Shown piece by piece: positions 50,859 through 62,399 of a DNA stretch of 64,000 nt (position 1 is the first letter of the stretch; every line of letters starts with the position of its first letter). Made by a program: the position numbers and the translations under genes. The notes beneath the pieces are model-generated. The model was not told the DNA's origin, made no database searches, and was given only the letters and a program-made list of their open reading frames with translations. The DNA comes from Channallabes apus (Eukaryota; Chordata; Actinopteri; Siluriformes; Clariidae): NCBI GenBank assembly GCA_030522415.1, contig CM060118.1, positions 25,687,651 through 25,751,650 of the forward strand, given 5' to 3'.

Positions 50859-51679
50859 AAGCCAAATGCCTAAATGTAAATGCAAAATCAATGGCTCCTC
50901 TGTGGAGATCGTCAACAGCAAAGGTCGGCCTTTGTCTACTGAAGCTGGCACAATCTCCCGATGCCTCGGGATAGAGAGAATTAGCGTAGTTGCCATTCAG
51001 GATAGATGTACTGGAGTATGAGGTTATGGGATGAGTTACATGTATGTGAGATTAAAGAGATGCGTCTTGAGTCTACTTTTGAACTGGGAAACCGTGTCTG
51101 CTCCCCGAACACTGTCCGGAAGGCTATTCCAAAGCTTTGGAGCAAAATACCCCCTAAACTACCCCCTTTTGTAGATTTTGAAATTCTGGGAACTACCAGA
51201 AGTCTGCAGTTTTGTGATTCCTGATCTAGTGAGAACCCTGGCGGCTGCATTTTGGACTAACTGAAGCTTGTTTATTGAGGATGCAGGACAACCACCTACT
51301 GTAGTAATGCATTACAATAGTCCAGTCTGGAGGTCATGAATACATGAACAAACTTTTCTGCATCAGATACGGATAAGATGCTCCTAAGTTTGGAAATATT
51401 TCTAAGATGGAAAAAAGCTGGTTTTGTGATATTTGAAATGTGATTTTCAAAGGACAAGTTGCTGTCTAATATTACACCCAGGTCTTTTACTGTCGAGCTG
51501 GTAGTAACAGTACATCCTTCTAAACACAGGCTGAATTGTGAAAGCTGTTGTGTGCTGTTTTTGGGCCGTAAAATCTCCATCTTATCTGATGTAATATCTC
51601 CATCTTATCTGAATTTAGTAAAAGAAAGTTATTGGTCATCTAATCTTTTATGACCTGGACACACTCAGTTAATCTAGAA

Positions 51680-52411
51680 CAGTGTTTTTCCAACCACTGT
51701 GCCGTGGTACACTAGTGTGCCGTGAGAGGTCGTCAGGTGTGCCGTGGGAAATTATTCAATTTCATCTAATTGGTCAAAAACATTTTTTGAAAACTAATAA
51801 GTCTGCGAATAATGTCATTGCAGATGCCGCGATTGCCCGCCGACGTTCCGCGAAGTTCTGCATGGTCCGCAAACTTCCGCGAGAACCGTCAAAAAAATCA
51901 AACATGTTTTTTTTTTTTTTTTTTTTAAACATGTTTAATTTTTCGCGCGGAAAGATGGAAACGTACTCACAGCGCCAAAAACTCGCTGTGAATCATAATG
52001 AACCGTACTTACGGCCACCGCGCAAAACTGCATAGGTGAGATAGGGGTATTAGTGATTGAGCTTCTCAACCCTGACTGCTATAAAAACTAAAAACAGAGA
52101 GAGACTAAGAGCTGTTGAGGACGAGCTTCGTGTGTGTCTTTCTTCAATTCCTGCCAGGATATCAGCTTTGTGTTCATCCAAACAGGCCCAGGTTTCACAC
52201 TGAGTAGGTAGAAATATGAAAGATCATAAAATACTTTTTCTTTGTGTTTATTTGATTCCTGTTCAAGACACTTCGATAAGAATGGCTGTATATTGTTAAT
52301 ATAGGCTACAGAGTTAAAAAAAAATTTTTTACAGTTTCGATTGTTGGTGTGCCTTGTGATTTTTTTTCAATTAAAAATGTACCTTGGCTCAAAAAAGGTT
52401 GAAAAACACTG
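51680..52411. mobile_element. hAT-type non-autonomous element in the LINE
   Basis: Termini CAGTGTTTTTCCAACC and, read inward from the right, CAGTGTTTTTCAACC. Flanking 8-mers ATCTAGAA (51672-51679) and ATCTAGAC (52412-52419) are a target duplication with one mismatch. It interrupts the LINE frame between ADDTQLY and the C-terminal RT part. No transposase. Confidence 0.8.
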
Positions 52412-52741
52412 ATCTAGACAACTTGCGTATTTTGTCTGGTTTTGTTGAGATATATAATTGGGTATCATCAGCATAACAATGGAAACTTATCCCATGTCTT
52501 CTAATGATGTTACCCAAGGGAAGCATGTATATTGAGAACAGCAGAAGTCCTAAAACTGACCCTTGTGGGACCCCTTATTTCACTGGCATTACACCAGACG
52601 GTTCTCCATTCAGATCTACAAAATAGTATAGATCAGACAGGTATGATCTAAACCATTTTCATGCCTGCCCCTGAATACATATATGATTTTGTAAGTGATC
52701 TATGAGAATATTATGATCTACAGTGTCGAATGCAGCACTAA

Positions 52742-52918
52742 GATCAAGTAGTGGACTACGGTTCGGAAGATCCCAGGTTCAAACCCCACAACCCCCAAGT
52801 TGCCACTGTTGGGCCCTTGAGCAAGACCCTTAACCCTCAACTGCTCAGATGTGTAATGAGATAAAAAGTCTCTCTGGATAAGAGCGTCTGCCAAATGCCT
52901 AAATGTAAATGTAAGTAG
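52742..52918 (+). mobile_element. SINE-C copy inserted in the LINE
   Basis: From TAGTGGACTACGGTTCGGAA through the B-box-like CCCAGGTTCAAACCCCAC to TGCCAAATGCCTAAATGTAA. It splits the LINE reverse-transcriptase frame between HHSTETALVKIANDS and LDLSAAFDT. Confidence 0.75.
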
Positions 52919-53625
52919 GACTAGTATTGAGTCGTTTGCAATCTTAACCAGTGCAGTTTCTGTACTATGATGGGGCCTAAAACCTGACTGAAATTCTTCA
53001 AGGATGTTGTTTTCCTGCAAGAATGTGCATATTTGAGCTGATACTACTTTTTCTAATATTTTTTATATGAACGGAAGGTTTGAAATCGGTTTGTAATTTG
53101 TTATTTCATTTGCGTCCAAATTAGATTTTTTAAAAAGCGGCTTAATAACTGCCAACTTGAAAGGTTTAGGGACGTGACGTAGATGTAATGAAGAATTAAT
53201 AATGTTTAGCAGTGGCTCTCCAACCGAAAGCATCACTTCTTTTAAAAATCTGGTTGGGATTGGGTCTAACAGGCATGTTGTTGATTTAGCTGAGGTGATA
53301 ATTTTATACAGCTCTTCCTGTCCTGTACCTGTAAAGCACTGAAAATCTAAATGTGAAGCTTTAGACTGGACTGAATCATGAGATGCTATTAGAGGTTGAA
53401 CCTCCGTTATTTTCTTCCTGATACTATTGATTTTTTCAAGTCCATAAAGTCTTCACTTCTAAACTGTGATGGGATACTCTCTGCGGGCATCTTAGGTTTT
53501 GTTAGGCGAGACACAGTTATAATAAGCATCAGATTCATCAACACACTAGATCGCTAGTAAAATTTAAATACTGCATTCATGCGGTGTCAGAAATGATCGG
53601 AAAAATAAATAATTTCCTTAATTAG

Positions 53626-54003
53626 TGTCACACACATACTCGCTCCGCGACCGGCACTAGGACCCGGAAATAATACGGTCGCGACACAGGAAGCATAAAA
53701 GGAGACAAGATGGCGCAGCACCTCGCTCGGTCATTGAGTTCGCCCATGTCGGTTCAGACGGTTCGTCAGCCATTTTGTGAGTACTCACTTTCTTGTGTTT
53801 ACTTTCTGCTTCGAGTGTGTGTTTATAGGACGCGGGCTAAATTTGTGTTTTTCCCTTGCTCCCCTTCTGTGAGAGTCCTGAGAACAAATCACGTGGTTAT
53901 CCTACCTACTCGCTCGCTTCCGCGTTTAGGTTTACCATCCACGCTACAAAGGGCTAACCGCTAATCGCTAAGTCTTCTGGTCAACCCGGGTTAGTTCCTG
54001 ACA
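53626..54003 (+). repeat. 5' LTR of the sushi-like element
   Basis: 378 bp, TG to CA, with ATAAAAGG at 53695-53702 as TATA box and a predicted RNA start about 29 nt downstream. It contains a short open frame starting in ATGGCGCAGCACC that is incidental. Confidence 0.85.
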
Positions 54004-54016
54004 GAATGACCGAGCC
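54004..54016 (+). promoter_or_regulatory. Self-complementary primer-binding site of the sushi-like element
   Basis: AATGACCGAGC (54005-54015), one base after the LTR, is an exact 11-nt complement of GCTCGGTCATT at 53725-53735, the predicted RNA 5' end. It overlaps the gag start codon at 54006. This matches the self-priming scheme described for Tf1 and sushi elements. Confidence 0.75.
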
Positions 54017-54720
54017 ATTAGCGATAAACCCAGCGGATCACTCGCACCTCTGCGATGTGTTGAACCAGCATGCTGGGCTAATCGATAAGCTAACCGGGGA
54101 GGTTGCGGCTCTTCAACGAAGCGTCCAAGACATCGCGGCCTTGCGCCGTGAGGTGGCGGAGCTTCGGCGGGAGAACGCGGCCCTCCGCAAGGCTGTCGCT
54201 AGCGCGGCTAGCAGGCCTCCCGTTGCGGCGGCTGCAGCTCCGCCTCACCCCCCATCTACTGACATATTTCTCTCACTACCGGATAAATGGAATGGCACAG
54301 ACGGGAAATGTAGTGTGTTTTTAACTGCACTAGATCTGGTGTTTGAGTTTCATTCCACCAAATACTCCACCGATCGGTTGCGCATTGCACTCCTCATTTC
54401 GCTGCTATCAGGGCAGGTAGCAGTGTGGGCCACGGGAGTTCTACGTTCAGATTCAGACACCGCCCATTCATATAATGAATTCACCAAACAACTAAAGCTA
54501 ATGTTTCGAACACCCTGCGGGCGAGGTGGAGACCGACACAAAGTTGTACCACCTGCGGCAGGGAGGATTCTCCGTGAGTCGTTATACTGCCGATTTCCGC
54601 ACGCTGGCTGTTCCAACCTCCTAGGGGGATGCCGCGCTCCGCACATATTTCTACGAGGGGCTGGCTTCTCGAATTAAAGACGAACTTGTAGCGCGGCCAC
54701 ATAAAGGGGCATTTTTAATA
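54006..54720 (+). pseudogene. gag of the sushi-like element, frameshifted
   Basis: The start codon is followed by a coiled-coil-like segment (residues about 20-65, LRREVAELRRENAALRK) and a capsid-like region with LPDKWNGTDGKC, ISLLSGQVAVWAT and FTKQLKLMFRTP, resembling sushi/PEG10-type Gag. The frame is lost after about residue 170; the continuation is in another frame and reaches a stop. Non-functional. Confidence 0.8.
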
Positions 54721-54739
54721 ACAGGGAAATGATTGAAGA

Positions 54740-55400
54740 GCTAATGCTGCTCACCTGTGTCCGAAGATGTGCCCTAGCGGTTGCTATTTTCCCCTTTGAC
54801 AGAGTTGGTCACCGGACAAGCACCCACGCGCATGCTAGATCGCGACGCGAGGGAACCCGGATGTGAATCTGATCACGTGTGCCAGGATAAAGCCGGAACC
54901 GGCGAAGATGCCGGCACGGAGAGACTACCCACATCGTGCTGGTTATATTGAGAGAGAGTTTGTTTGTCGAGTCTGTTGGAGTACTTTTCCATGGTAGGAT
55001 TCTTGCTCAAGGACACCTACAATTCACCTCTCGTTCCGTTACTCGTGCCCCCGGAGTTGTCATCTTTCCCGGTGAGGTCGAGAAAAGTCTCTCCCGTATA
55101 CCATATCATCCACCACCATAGCACACACCCTGGACTTCCATTCATACACACACACACCCCTGCGTACACCACACACGTTGTTTCTATTTGTATTATATTT
55201 GTATATATTGGTTTTGGTGCACCTTGTTTGTTTGTTGGTTTGATTTGTATAATACACTTTGGTTTACTTTACTACAAACTGTTGTGTCGTGTCTTGTATT
55301 GTCCTGCCGCGGTTGCGCAATACCGGAAGTGTTGTTATACAGTTCATATCTAGATTCCCGAATCCGTAATCGTGTAACTAGTGATTTAATATTAATCCAA
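54740..55400. other. Unresolved stretch inside the gypsy element
   Basis: Between broken gag and the zinc knuckle, GC-rich sequence turns into a T/G-rich tract (55190-55280) that looks like non-coding LTR or UTR DNA. It may be a solo LTR or another inserted element. I could not find its boundaries. Confidence 0.3.
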
Positions 55401-56040
55401 GCATTACAAACTCGCCGGACGAGAGCTCCCAGCCACACTGGAGGGGCAGGTCCAACTCACCCTTCGGATCGACCAGCGCCTCCTCTGTCGTCCGAAGCCA
55501 GCTCCGATAACCCTGCCGCCTGCAAACCCTGCCGCCAGTCTCCTCCTACTCAGCACCTCGAACACCGAACTTCATCACCACCACTGTCCCCAGGTGGGCC
55601 GGTTCTCCACCCCCTGCTGTGGTTGACACCGGAGCCAGGGAACCCATGTAACTAGGACGCGCGTCCTTGACCACTGCAGAACGGGAACGGCGATTTAGGC
55701 AGGGTCTATGCACCTATTGTGGGTCAGCGGTGCACCACAGAGCCATCTGTCCTCTCCGGCCGGGAAACGCCAAGACCCGGTGAGAAATGAGAGCAGCTCA
55801 CCAGGTCACCTCCAACTCTCCACTACCACGACCAACATTTCCCGTCTCACGGTCCAAGTAAGCCTCCAGTTTGGCAACAAACGGGTCAGGAGTACTGCAT
55901 TCATCAACTCCGGTGCCGCAGGTAACTTCATTGACTCTTCTTACACCAAAAAACTGGGTGTAAAAATCGAGGCGTTATCCCAGCCGGATTACATCTGTCG
56001 ACGGTCGCTCATGACCCCCTCATCTCATTGACTTAAAATC
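55400..56040 (+). pseudogene. Zinc knuckle and protease remnant
   Basis: A CCHC knuckle ([14 protein letters not shown], about 55710-55750) is followed by a retropepsin-like frame with FINSGAAGNFIDSSY near 55880-55945. The usual active-site Asp is replaced by Asn. Then a frame break. Confidence 0.7.
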
Positions 56041-56176
56041 GGATTCTGCAATGGGGCCCGACATGTACCGAACTTTGCCAACAGGCACCTCCTGGGACGT
56101 GTTCTAGGGAGTCCGAGACCCCTGTCGTCGACATCAATGCCATCCCCGTCGCCTATCGGGACCTGGCGGAGGTTTT

Positions 56177-56955
56177 TTGCAGAAGAAGGGCCATGCACCT
56201 TCCTCCCCATCGTCCATACGACCTGGCATATTTATGAAGTTGGCCCTCCGGAGCGCCTACAACTTGGTACGCATCAGAGAGGGTGATGAGTGGAAGACGG
56301 CTTTCATCACCCCCACCGGACATTACGAAAGTTTAGTTATCCCCTTTGGACTCTGCAACGCCCCCACAGCTTTCCAGCAATTTATAAACGGCGTCCTCCA
56401 GGACATGCTCTGCCGGTGGGCGTTCGTTTATTTAGATGACAACCTCATTTATTCCCGCACAGTCAATGAACATATTCAACACGTTAGGGCGATCCTAAAG
56501 AGATTGCTAGCCTACCAGCTGTACTGTAAGTTGGAGAAGTGCGCTTTTCACGAGCACTCCACCACGTTTCTGGGCTTTGTCATCTCGCCCCAGTGTGTGG
56601 CCATGGACCCGCAGAAGTTGCAAGTTGTGCGTCATTGGCCCCTACCCAAGACCCTCAACAACTTCAACGGTTTCTCGGGCTTGCGAATTTCTATCGTCGC
56701 TTTATCCGGGACTACAGTATGGTTGCAGCACCATTAACCGCCCTAACACGTCCATCTTCTCATCGCTTCACCCTCAACACCACGGCCATCTCTGCTTTCA
56801 ACGAACTTTGCCACCGCTTCACCACCGCCCTTATACTTCTCCACCCCGATGCAAAGAAGCCATACGTTGTGGAAGTAGACGCCTCGGATGTGGGCGCCGG
56901 GGCTGTTCTCTCCCAGCGAGGTCCAGATCAGAAACTACACCCTTGTGGTTTCTGA
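56177..56955 (+). pseudogene. Reverse transcriptase / RNase H of the sushi-like element
   Basis: Reads [29 protein letters not shown] (catalytic YLDD), [20 protein letters not shown], then after a one-frame shift [16 protein letters not shown] and VVEVDASDVGAGAVLSQ (first RNase H Asp). The 5' part of RT and all downstream pol are missing. Confidence 0.85.
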
Positions 56956-56957
56956 TC

Positions 56958-57324
56958 TACACCCTCTGCGACCGGCACTAGGACCCGGAAATAATACGGT
57001 CGCAACACAGGAAGCATAAAAGGAGACAAGATGGCGCAGCACATCGCTCGGTCATTGAGTTCGCCCATGTCGGTTCAGACGGTTCGTCAGCCATTTTGTG
57101 AGTACTCACTTTCTTGTGTTTACTTTCTGCTTCGAATGTTTGTTTATAGGACGTGGGTTAAATTTGTGTTTTTCCCTTGCTTCCCTTCTGTGACAGTCCT
57201 TAGAACAAATCGTGTGGTTATCCTACCTACTCTTGTACTTCTACATTTGGGTTTACCATCCACGCTACAAAGTGCTAACCGCTAATCGCTAAGTCTTCTG
57301 GTCAACCCAGGTTAGTTCCTGACA
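56958..57324 (+). repeat. 3' LTR of the sushi-like element, 5' end lost
   Basis: Matches the 5' LTR from GCGACCGGCACTAGGACCCG to the CTGACA end, with scattered substitutions. The first ~15-20 bases and the preceding polypurine tract are missing. Confidence 0.8.
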
Positions 57325-57514
57325 ATTAGACAAATCTTGAGAACTTCGGAAAGCTTTGATACAAAACATTGTTGCAATAATGTTACTGTCCATTTTATTT
57401 TTGTAGATTAAAAGTTTATTAGATTAGATTAAAAAAATAAAAGCACAAATCATTGGAAAATGAGAGACCATCCGAGATGCGCGTGAAAACACGTCAAATC
57501 TAATGAAACTGAGA

Positions 57515-58178
<664 letters not shown>

Positions 58179-58311
58179 GAACAAATCATCGGAAAATGAG
58201 AGACCATCCGAGATGCGCGTGAATGCAGTAACTAACGTTACACTCGCTCTGACGGCAGCAGGCGGTCTACCTCTATCTTAGCTTGCTAAATTAAACAACT
58301 TTCGTTATAAT

Positions 58312-58470
58312 GCCTAGAACTAAACTGTCGAAAGTGTGGCTATATTTCACAAGAAAGGATTCCGACACAGTGACGTGTAGCAAATGCGTGTAAAGGGGGA
58401 AACACGTCAAATATAATGAAGCAAATTTGAGGGCACACGGAATTAACTTAAAAGTAGAGGGATGCACCGT
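58312..58470 (+). pseudogene. hAT/ZBED transposase fragment: BED zinc finger
   Basis: The frame MPRTKLSKVWLYFTRKDSD, then TVTCSKC and, after a break, NLRAHGINLK, is a BED-type zinc finger typical of hAT transposases. It is followed by the SINE at 58599. A deleted version of the flank occurs at 57450-57510. Confidence 0.65.
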
Positions 58471-58598
58471 GTTTGATATCTTGTGGACAACAGCTGGCAG
58501 TATCGGTGTGGACGACCCCAGTCCCAGTCATACTAACCGTAGCAAAAAGGGGGCCACCGATTATGACGACGACAGCAGCCTTTCCACAGATTAGTAGT

Positions 58599-58803
58599 AT
58601 GCGGAAGGCCCAGGTTCGATTCCCAGCCAGTGCCCAAACCCCAGCCACTGGATGCAGTGCCGGTCCCTAGCCCGGATAACATGGGAGGGTTGCGTCAGGA
58701 AGGGTATCCGGTGTAAAACCTGTGCCAAGTTGTAGTGCGGACTGGATAGTCCGCTGTGGTGACCCCTTGTTGGGAGCAGCCGAAAGACCAACAACACCAA
58801 CAA
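58599..58803 (+). mobile_element. SINE-A copy, head truncated
   Basis: B-box-like CAGGTTCGATTCCC, CCACTGGATGCAGTGCCGGT and the 3' GCAGCCGAAAGACCAACAAC match the family copy at 20958-21170. Confidence 0.75.
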
Positions 58804-59149
58804 TAGTAGGCTAATGTAATGTTAATTGCAAAATGGTCAAACAATTTGTAAAATACTAATGTAACATAGATTCTGTTTCTAATTATGGCTTTCCAGCTAG
58901 TACTTGTAGTACTACAACAGTGACCCCATTTACCAAGTATATATATATATTCATATATACTTTAAACTTTTAATATATAATTAAATTTTAAGCATTAATT
59001 TTTTTGTTCAATAAAAATTTATTCTTGAGTCATCTACCATCATTTTGTGGCTTTTGTAAAGTATCAGTTCAGGCACCGTTTTGGCACCGGTATCGTTTTA
59101 AAAGTATTGATTTGGCACCGGTATCGAAAAAAAAAAAAAACGATACCCA

Positions 59150-59375
59150 ACCCTAATTTTGTATACTGTAGGACCTGTCAATCTGTCTTGTCTCAGCTAG
59201 TAAGCTAATTAGGTTTCTTAGTTAGCTAGTTAGTTTTGTTAATTAATGTTGTTAACTATATGTTGTACTACAGTATATGTAGCACCTTGGTCCTGGAGGA
59301 ACTCGTTTCGTTTCACTGTGTACTATACGGTATATCGTTGAAATGACAATAAAAGCCTACTTGACTTGACTTGGT
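59150..59375 (+). repeat. LINE 3' tail (Rex1/L2-like)
   Basis: GTAGCACCTTGGTCCTGGAG, TTTCACTGTGTACTATACGG and AATGACAATAAAAGCCTACT with an ACTTGACTTG terminus. The same tail occurs at 63779-63880 after the LINE at the right edge. Confidence 0.65.
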
Positions 59376-59768
59376 TTCTATTGCAGAATGCATCACGAAA
59401 AATTAGAATTTTGTGAAAAAAGTTAATTTTTTACTTTTACTCATTTCACAAAGTATATTTAAAGAATTTTAAACTTTTATATTTACTCAATATTTTTAAG
59501 TGTAACAATATTTCACAAAAAAATTAATAAAAGAGTAAACCACAGGCAACCAACCCACTGCTAGGCAACCCAGCCATGCTGCCAATCAGAGTAAACGTGC
59601 TACACCTGGTCGGTAGGCTACTTAAGCTCCCAGAAACGAGCGCATAGGTATAGGTAAAAAGAGAAAAGTGAGAAAAGAAAATGAAAAGATAAGGAAAAGA
59701 AAAGACATAATTGAGAAAAGTGAAAAAAAATCAAGAAGAGAAAGAAACTGAGAAAAAAAGAATAAATA
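59376..59768. other. Spacer with a partial block A tail
   Basis: 59440-59520 is a diverged copy of the end of block A (CACAAAGTATATTTAAAGAA). 59640-59760 is a purine-rich AGAAAAG stretch. No gene. Confidence 0.5.
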
Positions 59769-60053
59769 TTTTCATTTCACAAGAGAAGGAGGGGAATCCA
59801 AGCACAAGCTTGAGAGGATTTTAGTTCTGGGGAAAAACTGAAGTGAGGCGGTACATGTGGACTTAAGCACCCCCTATTTCATGGCTATATATAGAGCCGC
59901 CCTAACCTCGTGCTGCATAGAGCTCAAACAAACCGATTATTCCCTGCTGAAATAAACACCCCACTGCTTTTACTTTTACTCAGCTCATAAAGTATATTTA
60001 AATGAATTTACAACTTTAATATTTACTCAATAAGAGTAACATTATTTCACATA
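59769..60053. repeat. Duplicated block A, copy 2
   Basis: Nearly identical to 57515-57803. It is separated from its block B (61640-61921) by the Tc1-like element inserted in the TA tract. Confidence 0.88.
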
Positions 60054-60066
60054 TATATAGTATATA

Positions 60067-61620
60067 CAGTGGTGTGAAAAACTATTTGCCCCCTTCCTGA
60101 TTTCTTATTCTTTTGCATGTTTGTCACACTTAAATGTTTCTGCTCATCAAAAACCGTTAACTATTAGTCAAAGATAACATAATTGAACACAAAATGCAGT
60201 TTTTAAATGAAGGTTTACGTTATTAAGGGAGAAAAAATACTCCAAATCTACATGGCCCTGTGTGAAAAAGTGATTGCCCCCCTTGTTAAAAAATAACTAA
60301 ACTGTGGTTTATCACACCTGAGTTCAATTTCTGTAGTCACCCCCAGGCCTGATTACTGCCACACCTGTTTCAATCAAGAAATCACTTAAATAGGAGCTAC
60401 CTGACACAGAGAAGTAGACCAAAAGCACCTCAAAAGCTAGACATCATGCCAAGATCCAAAGAAATTCAGGAACAAATGAGAACAAAAGTAATTGAGATCT
60501 ATCAGTCTGGTAAAGGTTATAAAGCCATTTCTAAAGCTTTGGGACTCCAGCGAACCACAGTGAGAGCCATTATCCACAAATGGCAAAAACATGGAACAGT
60601 GGTGAACCTTCCCAGGAGTGGCCGGCCGACCAAAATTACCCCAAGAGCGCAGAGACAACTCATCCGAGAGGCCACAAAAGACCCCAGGACAACATCTAAA
60701 GAACTGCAGGCCTCACTTGCCTCAATTAAGGTCAGTGTTCACGACTCCACCATAAGAAAGAGACTGGGCAAAAACGGCCTGCATGGCAGATTTCCAAGGT
60801 GCAAACCACTTTTAAGCAAAAAGAACATTAAGGCTCGTCTCAATTTTGCTAAAAAACATCTCAATGATTGCCAAGACTTTTGGGAAAACACCTTGTGGAC
60901 CGACGAGACAAAAGTTGAACTTTTTGGAAGGTGCGTGTCCCGTTACATTTGGCGTAAAAGTAACACAGCATTTCAGAAAAAGAACATCATACCAACAGTA
61001 AAATATGGTGGTGGTAGTGTGATGGTCTGGGGTTGTTTTGCTGCTTCAGGACCTGGAAGGCTTGCTGTGATAGATGGAACCATGAATTCTACTGTCTACC
61101 AAAAAATCCTGAAGGAGAATGTCCAGCCATCTGTTCGTCAACTCAAGCTGAAGCGATCTTGGGTGCTGCAGCAGGACAATGACCCAAAACACACCAGCAA
61201 ATCCACCTCTGAATGGCTGAAGAAAAACAAAATGAAGACTTTGGAGTGGCCTAGTCAAAGTTCTGACCTGAATCCTATTGAGATGTTGTGGCATGACCTT
61301 AAAAAGGCGGTTCATGCTAGAAAACCCTCAAATAAAGCTGAATTACAACAATTCTGCAAAGATGAGTGGGCCAAAATTCCTCCAGAGCGCTGTAAAAGAC
61401 TCGTTGCAAGTTATCGCAAACGCTTGATTGCAGTTATTGCTGCTAAGGGTGGCCCAACCAGTTATTAGGTTCAGGGGGCAATTACTTTTTCACACAGGGC
61501 TATGTAGGTTTGGATTTTTTTCTCCCTAAATAATAAAAACCCCTCATTTAAAAACTGCATTTTGTGTTTACTTGTGTTATCTTTGACTAATAGTTAAATG
61601 TGTTTGATGATCAGAAACAC
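60067..61620 (+). mobile_element. Tc1-like DNA transposon with intact transposase
   Basis: The left terminus CAGTGGTGTGAAAAACTATT starts a ~220-bp inverted repeat whose inner part (60155-60290) matches the reverse complement of 61470-61615. The right end stops at TGATGATCAGAAACAC, so about 60 outermost bases of the right repeat are missing. It sits in TA-rich DNA within the duplicated unit. Confidence 0.9.
60446..61468 (+). CDS. Tc1-like transposase, DD34E, full length
   Basis: 340 residues, the usual size for fish Tc1 transposases, with no stop or frameshift. The N-terminus has two helix-turn-helix (paired-like) subdomains (about 1-55 and 65-115) separated by a GRPT AT-hook-like linker (SGRPTKI, 59-65). 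The catalytic triad is Asp153 (WTDETKVELFG), Asp244 (LQQDNDPKHTS) and Glu279 (SSDLNPIEMLW). A glycine-rich box (KYGGGSVMVWG) lies at about 187-197. The product would bind the terminal repeats and perform cut-and-paste transposition at TA sites in the nucleus. Start chosen as the first ATG, MPRSKEIQEQ. Confidence 0.93.
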   Translation: MPRSKEIQEQMRTKVIEIYQSGKGYKAISKALGLQRTTVRAIIHKWQKHGTVVNLPRSGRPTKITPRAQRQLIREATKDPRTTSKELQASLASIKVSVHDSTIRKRLGKNGLHGRFPRCKPLLSKKNIKARLNFAKKHLNDCQDFWENTLWTDETKVELFGRCVSRYIWRKSNTAFQKKNIIPTVKYGGGSVMVWGCFAASGPGRLAVIDGTMNSTVYQKILKENVQPSVRQLKLKRSWVLQQDNDPKHTSKSTSEWLKKNKMKTLEWPSQSSDLNPIEMLWHDLKKAVHARKPSNKAELQQFCKDEWAKIPPERCKRLVASYRKRLIAVIAAKGGPTSY

Positions 61621-61639
61621 TTCGGAACTATATATATAT

Positions 61640-61921
61640 AGTTGCAAGCAACAGTATCATCAATCGCTGTATCAGGCCCAAGCACCCTGCATCATCGCCA
61701 ACCAGGCACACCAGAAGCACAGTGGGCACATGCATTTAAAGGGGATATCCCAATACCATTATGACATAAATTTAGAAAAGGGTGAATTTTATGTTTAGAC
61801 CTCCAAAAAGCCCCCACATGCTGGAAAAAAAAGCATCACACTATGTGGTCACTCAATGAAAGTGAAATGAAAATAAAGACAAATTTATGAGATGGTTTAA
61901 ATTAAGAATTTTATTTGAACA
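61640..61921. repeat. Duplicated block B, copy 2
   Basis: Starts GTTGCAAGCAACAGTATCAT and includes GGGATATCCCAATACCATTA; it is a copy of 57898-58178. It continues at 61921-62110 into the sequence shared with 33860-34090 and 29750-30010. Confidence 0.85.
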
Positions 61922-62399
61922 ATTTCAGAGAATACAGTTTGTCTATTTGTGATTTTCTTTGTGATTTTTATTTGAGGGCTTTAATCCCTCTCAATATTTA
62001 AGAGAAAACAGGTGTAAACTGATTTACTGTAATATTTTTTTTAACATATTAATATAGCAAGCATGTTTTTATTATTAATCTCATAGACCTATTAATCTCA
62101 AGTGGAACATGGACATCATAGATTAGAACATCTTTGTGTTTTTGTGTGCTTCAGGGACTTTTGTTTTTGACACAAGTGTTCATTGTTTCTGGGTTTATGC
62201 TTTTCCACAGCTGTTTGTAATCAAAGGTTGATTGGTATCATTATTTAAGCCTCTGTTCTCTCATCTTTTCTAATATTGTGTTCTACTGCTCTGATCTGAC
62301 CTGGTCTGTTTCGTTCTCTCTTTTGTTACCACAGTTTTTTGTATTGTTGTTTCTGGGCTGTCCAAGTTTAAGCTTTTCGTTTTGCTAAATTATCCAAGA

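Larger units (their letters stand above)
50890..53500 (-). pseudogene. CR1/L2-like LINE reverse transcriptase, interrupted
   Basis: On the minus strand: EEFQSGFRPHHSTETALVKI (53010-52935), [15 protein letters not shown] (about 52740-52700), [18 protein letters not shown] with the catalytic YADD (about 52470), then after an insert VKDLGVILDSNLSFENHIS, FFHLRNISKLRSIL and SRLDYCNALL (51500-51300). A SINE-C (52742-52918) and a hAT element (51680-52411) are inserted; point stops are present. Confidence 0.85.
53626..57324 (+). mobile_element. Sushi-like Ty3/gypsy LTR retrotransposon, defective
   Basis: 5' LTR 53626-54003 (TGTCAC to CTGACA) and 3' LTR about 56958-57324 with its first bases lost. 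An exact 5-bp target duplication ATTAG lies at 53621-53625 and 57325-57329. The internal order is gag, zinc knuckle, protease, reverse transcriptase and RNase H start; the rest of RNase H, integrase and polypurine tract are deleted so RNase H runs straight into the 3' LTR. TATA-like TAAAA at 53696. The primer-binding site is self-complementary (see separate entry). The LTRs differ at multiple positions, so the copy is older than the one in ckb. Confidence 0.88.

Noticed and set aside
53710..53964. 84-codon frame repeated at 57031-57285
   Set aside because: It lies inside both LTRs of the gypsy element, so the repetition reflects LTR duplication, not a gene family.
54935..55660. Several open frames in the middle of the gypsy element
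   Set aside because: No gag or pol motif matches; the region is GC-rich then T/G-rich and probably non-coding insertion DNA.
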